Of a stretch of DNA of 64,000 bases, positions 59,248 to 64,000 are shown piece by piece. The position numbers were made by a program, and so were the translations under genes. Where the stretch lies: the NCBI GenBank assembly GCA_965221845.1, contig OZ244919.1, forward strand, positions 1,798,001-1,862,000, given 5' to 3'. Below the pieces are notes generated by a model. That model ran no database searches, was not told the origin of the DNA, and saw nothing but the letters and a program-made list of their open reading frames with translations. Each line of letters starts with the position of its first letter. The stretch's first letter is position 1. Origin of the DNA: JAJEFO01 sp965221845 (lineage in GTDB: Bacteria; Pseudomonadota; Alphaproteobacteria; Rhodobacterales; Rhodobacteraceae).

Positions 59248-60266
59248 AGCTCTCGACACGGAACGCTCCGGCCTACTTCGCCAGGCCCGACCGGACGTCC
59301 ACGGGCCTGCTGATCTACGGCGCGGACGCCATGCGGGTCGCGCTGCGCCGGCAGGAGGTCATCGGCGCCCTCATCGGGCCCGGCGGCGAGGACGAAATGC
59401 GCCTGACCCGCATTCCTGCCGCCGAACTCCGCAAGGACGCGGCCCTGCTCGGGGATGCCGTGAAGGCCCGCAGCTTCTTTCCCGGCCTTCACGTCGCGTT
59501 CGTCGAGGACGCCGGCGACGGCCTGGCCGACACGATCGCCGCCGCCCTGGCCGACTGGTCCGAAGGCGATGCCCAGATCATCGTCACGGCAGGCGGCCTG
59601 CCGTCGCGATCGAGGCTCCGCGGGATCTTCGAGAAACACGAAAACGCCTACGCAACGGGCATCTACGACGATCCGCCGTCCCGCGCCGAGACAGCGGCCG
59701 CCTTGAAGGCCGCGGGGCTCGGGAACGTCGCACCGGACGCCATGGCGTCACTCACCGAACTGTCGCGCGTCCTGGATCCCGGCGAGTTTCGCCAGACGCT
59801 CGAAAAGGTCGCGCTCTACAAGTCGGGGGACGAAACGCCGCTCACGCCGGACGAGGTTGCCCTCTCCGGCCCGAGTTCCGTGGAGGCCGGAACCGACGAC
59901 GTCCTCGACGTCGCGGCAGACGGCAAGACCGGCGAGGTCGGGCCCATCCTGCGGCGCCTCGAAGCCCAGGGCGCGACCCCCGTCAACCTTTGCATCGGCG
60001 CCATCAGGCACTTTCGGATGCTGCACCGGGTCGCGGCGGACCCCGAAGGCCCGGGCGCCGGCGTCTCCAGGCTCAGGCCGCCGGTCTTCGGCCCGCGCCG
60101 CAACCGCGTGCAGCGGCAGGCGGCCCGATGGGGCATGCGGAACCTGGAACGCGCGCTCGCCATCCTGCTCGACACCGACCTCAAGCTCAGGTCCGGCGCG
60201 CAGGCCCCTGCAATGCCCCTGATGGAACGTGCGCTCCTCCGGATCGCCTTTCTCGGGAGGCGGTGA
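59244..60266 (+). CDS. holA: DNA polymerase III, delta subunit
   Basis: 340 residues, ATG 59244 overlapping the lptE stop. It has the delta-subunit layout: an N-terminal GLLIYGADAMRVALRRQEV region, the AAA-like IIVTAGGLPSRSRLRGIFEKHENA and a C-terminal helical domain MRNLERALAILLDTDLKLRSG. Part of the clamp loader that opens the beta clamp. Followed by 100 bases before the DUF2125 gene. Confidence 0.92.
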   Translation: MKLSTRNAPAYFARPDRTSTGLLIYGADAMRVALRRQEVIGALIGPGGEDEMRLTRIPAAELRKDAALLGDAVKARSFFPGLHVAFVEDAGDGLADTIAAALADWSEGDAQIIVTAGGLPSRSRLRGIFEKHENAYATGIYDDPPSRAETAAALKAAGLGNVAPDAMASLTELSRVLDPGEFRQTLEKVALYKSGDETPLTPDEVALSGPSSVEAGTDDVLDVAADGKTGEVGPILRRLEAQGATPVNLCIGAIRHFRMLHRVAADPEGPGAGVSRLRPPVFGPRRNRVQRQAARWGMRNLERALAILLDTDLKLRSGAQAPAMPLMERALLRIAFLGRR

Positions 60267-60366
60267 TTCACGCCCTGCCCGCCACGCCGGCCGGGGCGAA
60301 GCGCCGGTCCGGCCGACGGCGCATCGAACGACCGAATCGCAGTCCCGCCATTGCCGGAGCCCCGCC

Positions 60367-61875
60367 ATGATCCTGACACGGACCCTCGTCGCCGCCTTCC
60401 TCCTCGCCCTTGCCGCACGGCCGGCCCTTGCCGAACTGACGGCGGAGCAGGTTCTCGAGAATCAGCTGTCCCTGCACCCGACGCCCGGCATCACCGTGCG
60501 GGCCGCAGGCACGCGCAGATCGGGAAGCGTGCTCACCGTTGACCGGTTCCTGGCGGAGGCGCCGCTGCCCGACGGGGAAGGAACGCTCCTGATCGGCGCC
60601 GGCGGCGCAAGCTTCGCCGAGCGCGACGACGGAACCGTCCTCGTGACCTTTCCGCCGGAATCCACCCTGACCGTCCAGGCACTCGCCGCCGGGGGCGAGG
60701 CGCTCGCGCTCGAGGCGACGATCAGGCAGTCCGGCGCGCGCACCGTCGTCTCCGGGACGCCGGGCCGGATCCGCTACGAGTCCGCAATCCCGTCGGCCGT
60801 CATTGACGGATTCCGCATGACCGCGCCGGGAATGCCCGAGACCCTGGCCATCGTCGCGTCGATCGAGATTGCGGGATACGAAGGCCGTTCGGACGTCGCT
60901 GGCAGCGAGGCAAGGGGGTTCCGGGACGAGGGCACCGTGGACAGCATCCAGGTGCACGCGGAAATCGGCGAGCGCGACGGCGCCGGATCGATCGGGCTGC
61001 GGTTCGGGGTCGCCGACGTGTCGATACGGTCATCCGGAAGGGCGGCCCCGCATGGCCCGGACGATTCCCTTGTCACGCCGGTCCCGGATGGAGGCACGTT
61101 CGAGATGGCCGCAAGCGCCGGGCCGGGGCGCCACTCGGCGCGCGTGTCCCGGCCGGACCGGGATCCCGTCGAGATTTCCGCCGGGAGCGCCTCGAGCGAC
61201 GCGTTCCTCAGGATCGGCGGCGGTGCCATCGCCTACGGCGGCACGGCACGCGGCGGGACCCTGACCGCGCTCGTTCCGGAGCTTCTGGGCGTCCCGGCGA
61301 ATTCCAGGCTGCAGGAGCTGAGCGCCAGGTTCCTGCTTCCGGCGCGGTCGGGTCGCGAGCCCCGGCGCTTCGCGTCCCGGATCGGGATCTCCGGGCTCGA
61401 GATCGGCCAGGGGATCTGGTCGATCCTCGACCCCGGGGGCGTGCTTGACCGCGCGCCCGCGACGCTCGTCCTTGACGTGGAAGGCGAGGCGGTCATGCCG
61501 CCCGACGGCCCTGACGGCGACCTTCCCGGAATCCCGGGAATGGCGCAGGCGCCGGCCGACATCCGTTCCCTTGACCTCAACGAGCTGCGGATCAAGGCGG
61601 CCGGTGCAGAGGTCGCCGGCGACGGCGCCTTCGCGTTCGTCGCCCGGCCCGAGGGGCCGTGGCCCGTCGGCAGGGCGGACCTGACGGTCACGGGCGACGG
61701 CACGCTTCTCGACGGGCTGGCGGAGCTTGGATTCGTCCAGGACCTCCAGGCGCTGGCGATCCGCGGCATGCTTCAGGCGCTTGCACGCCCCGCGGACGGG
61801 CCGGACGACTTCGGCCTGACCATCCGGGCCCGGGAGGACGGGTCGGTTCTCGTGAACGGCCAGCGCATCCGGTAG
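60367..61875 (+). CDS. DUF2125 domain-containing secreted protein
   Basis: 502 residues with a signal peptide (MILTRTLVAAFLLALAARPALAE). The body is a repetitive beta-rich domain with many Asp/Gly turns. Segments such as IDGFRMTAPGMPETLAIVASIEI and SLDLNELRIKAAGAEVAGDGAF match the DUF2125 family of periplasmic proteins in Rhodobacterales. The function is unknown. It has its own space after holA but may be co-transcribed; no terminator is visible in the 100-base gap. Confidence 0.82.
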   Translation: MILTRTLVAAFLLALAARPALAELTAEQVLENQLSLHPTPGITVRAAGTRRSGSVLTVDRFLAEAPLPDGEGTLLIGAGGASFAERDDGTVLVTFPPESTLTVQALAAGGEALALEATIRQSGARTVVSGTPGRIRYESAIPSAVIDGFRMTAPGMPETLAIVASIEIAGYEGRSDVAGSEARGFRDEGTVDSIQVHAEIGERDGAGSIGLRFGVADVSIRSSGRAAPHGPDDSLVTPVPDGGTFEMAASAGPGRHSARVSRPDRDPVEISAGSASSDAFLRIGGGAIAYGGTARGGTLTALVPELLGVPANSRLQELSARFLLPARSGREPRRFASRIGISGLEIGQGIWSILDPGGVLDRAPATLVLDVEGEAVMPPDGPDGDLPGIPGMAQAPADIRSLDLNELRIKAAGAEVAGDGAFAFVARPEGPWPVGRADLTVTGDGTLLDGLAELGFVQDLQALAIRGMLQALARPADGPDDFGLTIRAREDGSVLVNGQRIR

Positions 61876-61954
61876 ATCCCCCCGAGGCGGACCGGCGGGG
61901 GCTCGCCGCCCTTGCGCTTGCCGCTGACGAGGGAAGGCCCCGCGGGTTCCGGGC

Positions 61955-62407
61955 TCAGTTCGCGGCCCGTTCCACGACCGCTTCCTCGAACCTTGAAAAG
62001 AACCTGTCGGCAAGCTTCTTGGCGAAGGAATCGATGAGCCTGCCGCCGAGCTGGGCCAGCTTGCCCCCGACCTTCGCCTCGACCTCGTAGCTGAGCCTGG
62101 TCCCGTCGCCTTCCTGCTCCAGCCGGACCGAGGCGCTGCCCTTCGCAAATCCGGCCGCGCCGCCCTTTCCCTCGCCTTCCAGGCGGCACGCCTTCCCGGG
62201 ATCGACGTCCCTGAGAAGCACCGCGCCCCTGAACGTCGCCTTCACCGGGCCGACCTTCTGCACCACGACGGCCTCGAAGCCGTCTTCGGGAGTGCCGGTC
62301 AGCTCCTTGCATCCGGGAATGCACTCCTTCAGGACCTCCGCATCGAGAATGCCCCCCCAGACGACGTCCGGCGGCGCCGCGATGACGCGCTCTTCGACCA
62401 TTTTCAT
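61955..62407 (-). CDS. CoxG-like SRPBCC domain protein
   Basis: 150 residues: MKMVEERVIAAPPDVVWGGILDAEVLKECIPGCKELTG, then VGPVKATFRGAVLLRDVD and GAAGFAKGSASVRLE, with the amphipathic end GGRLIDSFAKKLADRFFSRFEEAV. This is the carbon-monoxide dehydrogenase subunit G (CoxG) family, which binds hydrophobic ligands and in CO oxidisers recruits the enzyme to the membrane. No cox genes are adjacent, so its role here is unclear. ATG 62407 or 62401 are both possible starts. Convergent with the DUF2125 gene. Confidence 0.9.
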   Translation of the reverse strand: MKMVEERVIAAPPDVVWGGILDAEVLKECIPGCKELTGTPEDGFEAVVVQKVGPVKATFRGAVLLRDVDPGKACRLEGEGKGGAAGFAKGSASVRLEQEGDGTRLSYEVEAKVGGKLAQLGGRLIDSFAKKLADRFFSRFEEAVVERAAN

Positions 62408-62520
62408 CCCGGATCCCCGCCAGCCGACCTCGTCGCGTGGATCATCCATGCCGCGCAGGATGTCAACAGCCCCGTCGCCGGCCGCTTGAAGCCTGGCGCC
62501 TGCCGCACTAGGTCCGGTCC

Positions 62521-63864
62521 ATGACGTCCCTGCCCAGACTGACGGATGCCCTCCTCCACGCGGCGACAAGGGCCGGCGCGGAGGCGGCGGACGCCGTCGC
62601 GGTCGAAAGCCGCTCCGTTGCGGTCGAAGTGCGCGGCAGGGCGCTTGAGCATGCGGACAGTGCCGAAAGCCTCGAGATCGGCCTTCGCGTGCTGCTCGGC
62701 CGGCGCCAGGCCTGCGTGGCCTCCTCGGACACGGGAGCCGACGCGATCGCCGAGATGGCGGAACGCGCGGTCGACATGGCAAGGGTGGCGCCGGAAGACG
62801 CCCATGCCGGGCTGGCCGACCCGGACCAGCTTGCGCGCGACTGGGACCTGGACACGCTGGACATGGTCGACGGCGCGGATGCGGCCTCTCCGGCGGAAAT
62901 GGAGGGCACCGCGCTGCAAGCCGAGGCGGCGGCACTCTCGCATAAGGGAGTCTCGCAGGTCGACGTCGCCGCGGCATCCTTCGCGCGAAGCGCCTTTCAC
63001 CTTGCCGCGACCAACGGGTTTTCGGGCGGATGGGAACGCACGGCGCACGGCGTCTGGTGCGTCGCGATTGCCGGCGAGGGGCTGGAGATGGAGCGCGACC
63101 ACTGCAGCGAGAGCCGGGTCCATCGTTCCGACCTGCCGGCGGCCGAGGACATCGGGCATCGCGCCGCCGAACGCGCGCTTTCGCGCGCCGGCGCGCGAAA
63201 GCCCGGAACCGGCGCCTTCGCCGTCCTCTATGACGAACGCGTCGCAGGCAGCCTGATCGGCCATCTGCTGCAGGCCGCGAACGGCGCGGCCGTGGCTCGC
63301 GGCGGCTCCTGGCTCCGCGACAGGCTGGGCAGGAAGGTCCTGCCGGACGGGCTTTCCGTCACCGAGAACCCGCACCGTCCCAGGACTTCCGGTTCCCGCC
63401 CCTTCGACGCCGAGGGCCTGCCGACACGCGCCCGCACGATCGTCGAGGACGGACTGCTGAAAGGCTGGACGCTTGATCTCGCGACGGCGCGCAGGCTCGG
63501 CATGGAAAGCACGTCCAGCGCGTCCCGGGGCGCGTCGTCGCCGCCGTCGCCGTCGATCACGAACATCGCGCTGACCGAAGGCGGCGCCTCCCGCGACGAC
63601 CTGCTCCGCGACATGGGGAACGGCCTGGTGGTCACCTCGCTGATGGGGACGTCGATCAACCCGACGACCGGGGACTATTCGCGCGGCGCCGGCGGGTTCT
63701 GGGTGGAGGGCGGCGAAATCGCCTACCCGGTGAACGAGTGCACCATCGCGGGCAACCTGCATGACATGCTCCGGACCGTCCGTCCGGCGAATGACGCGCG
63801 CCGCCACCTTCGGCAGGTCGTTCCGTCGCTCCTGGTCGAGGGCATGACGGTTGCCGGCGGCTGA
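62521..63864 (+). CDS. pmbA: TldD/PmbA family metallopeptidase, PmbA type
   Basis: 447 residues. N-terminal domain with ATRAGAEAADAVAVESRSVAVEVRGRALEHADSAES. The C-terminal half has RGASSPPSPSITNIAL, GNGLVVTSLMGTSINPTTGDYSRGAGGFWVEGGEIAYPVNECTIAGNL, the diagnostic PmbA/TldE end. With TldD it forms a cytoplasmic protease processing modified peptides and CcdA-like antitoxins. TldE subunits lack the metal site, and I see no HExxxH here. The next gene starts inside its last codons. Confidence 0.93.
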   Translation: MTSLPRLTDALLHAATRAGAEAADAVAVESRSVAVEVRGRALEHADSAESLEIGLRVLLGRRQACVASSDTGADAIAEMAERAVDMARVAPEDAHAGLADPDQLARDWDLDTLDMVDGADAASPAEMEGTALQAEAAALSHKGVSQVDVAAASFARSAFHLAATNGFSGGWERTAHGVWCVAIAGEGLEMERDHCSESRVHRSDLPAAEDIGHRAAERALSRAGARKPGTGAFAVLYDERVAGSLIGHLLQAANGAAVARGGSWLRDRLGRKVLPDGLSVTENPHRPRTSGSRPFDAEGLPTRARTIVEDGLLKGWTLDLATARRLGMESTSSASRGASSPPSPSITNIALTEGGASRDDLLRDMGNGLVVTSLMGTSINPTTGDYSRGAGGFWVEGGEIAYPVNECTIAGNLHDMLRTVRPANDARRHLRQVVPSLLVEGMTVAGG

Positions 63865-64000
63865 CCTCGACCTCCTCGAGGAAACGGCCCGCGAGGCCGG
63901 CGAGATCGCGAGCCGCTTCTGGCGCGCGGACCAGCAGGTCTGGGACAAGGGCGGCGAGGGACCGGTCAGCGAAGCCGACCTCGCGGTCGACCGGCACCTG
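63851..64000 (+). CDS. Inositol monophosphatase/CysQ-like phosphatase, N-terminal end only
   Basis: 50 codons before the window edge. TTG 63851 gives (M)PAADLDLLEETAREAGEIASRFWR, then QQVWDKGGEGPVSEADLAVDRHL. The VSEADLAVD segment matches the T-x-AD/S-E-AD motif near the N-terminus of the family. GAGGG lies eight bases upstream, and the start overlaps the pmbA end by 14 bases, the typical Rhodobacterales order. Whether the substrate is inositol phosphate or 3'-phosphoadenosine phosphate cannot be judged from this piece. Confidence 0.8.
   Translation, partial: MPAADLDLLEETAREAGEIASRFWRADQQVWDKGGEGPVSEADLAVDRHL

Noticed and set aside
1..64000. CRISPR array, rRNA or tRNA genes
   Set aside because: No regularly spaced direct repeats, rRNA core sequences or tRNA T-loop/acceptor patterns were noticed on either strand by eye; a covariance search would be needed to exclude tRNAs fully.

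Overview
The window is GC-rich chromosomal DNA (roughly two thirds G+C by eye) from an alphaproteobacterium, most likely a member of the Rhodobacterales. I infer this from protein character and gene order: a tldD/pmbA-type gene followed by an inositol-phosphatase gene, leuS-lptE-holA, ftsK-lolA, a thioredoxin/LON/Trm112 trio, zur-znuCB divergent from znuA, and an acyl-CoA dehydrogenase/GST/thiolase/FadJ beta-oxidation cluster. Housekeeping genes are intact and tightly packed, with many 1-4 base start/stop overlaps. Between them lie insertion sequences and their wreckage. I saw no rRNA, tRNA or CRISPR array.

Layout. 0-6.6 kb: a minus-strand beta-oxidation operon (acyl-CoA dehydrogenase, GST, thiolase, FadJ). 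Its first gene is broken into three fragments by a 1.5 kb IS with an exact 4-bp target duplication and by a second foreign block that carries a small secreted-protein gene with a 12-C tract. 6.8-13.7 kb: two thioesterases, a MATE exporter, pyrD with a DUF952 gene, pobA, an 81-bp inverted-repeat element and ggt. 13.7-27.5 kb: an accessory island of IS5, IS110, IS1595, IS630, IS91 and IS30 elements or remnants, often nested. It carries two cargo items: a lower-GC two-gene operon for an AAA/ABC-type ATPase and an HNH-like nuclease (14.45-16.33 kb), and an SLT-domain lipoprotein (25.9 kb). 27.5-49.5 kb: core genes lolA, ftsK, an aminotransferase, an amidase, a UbiH-type hydroxylase, Trm112, LON-domain protein, thioredoxin/TPR, xthA, a peptide-type ABC transporter, the zinc uptake locus under a probable Zur operator, and pepF. 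49.5-51.15 kb: a small scar containing a transposase tail, an IS110 remnant and the first part of a MobF/TrwC-type relaxase. 51.2-64 kb: a class I amidotransferase, an OmpR-type regulator, ribA, an L,D-transpeptidase, a YggS protein, a DUF3576 lipoprotein, leuS, lptE, holA, a DUF2125 protein, a CoxG-like protein, pmbA and the start of an inositol monophosphatase gene.

The best candidate for a poorly described system is the ATPase/HNH pair. The genes overlap by four bases (ATGA), differ in base composition from their surroundings, and sit between IS remnants. The arrangement recalls Septu (PtuA/PtuB) and related ATPase-nuclease phage defence, but the HNH core lacks the usual paired cysteines. 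Family assignments come from reading motifs only; no database search was run.
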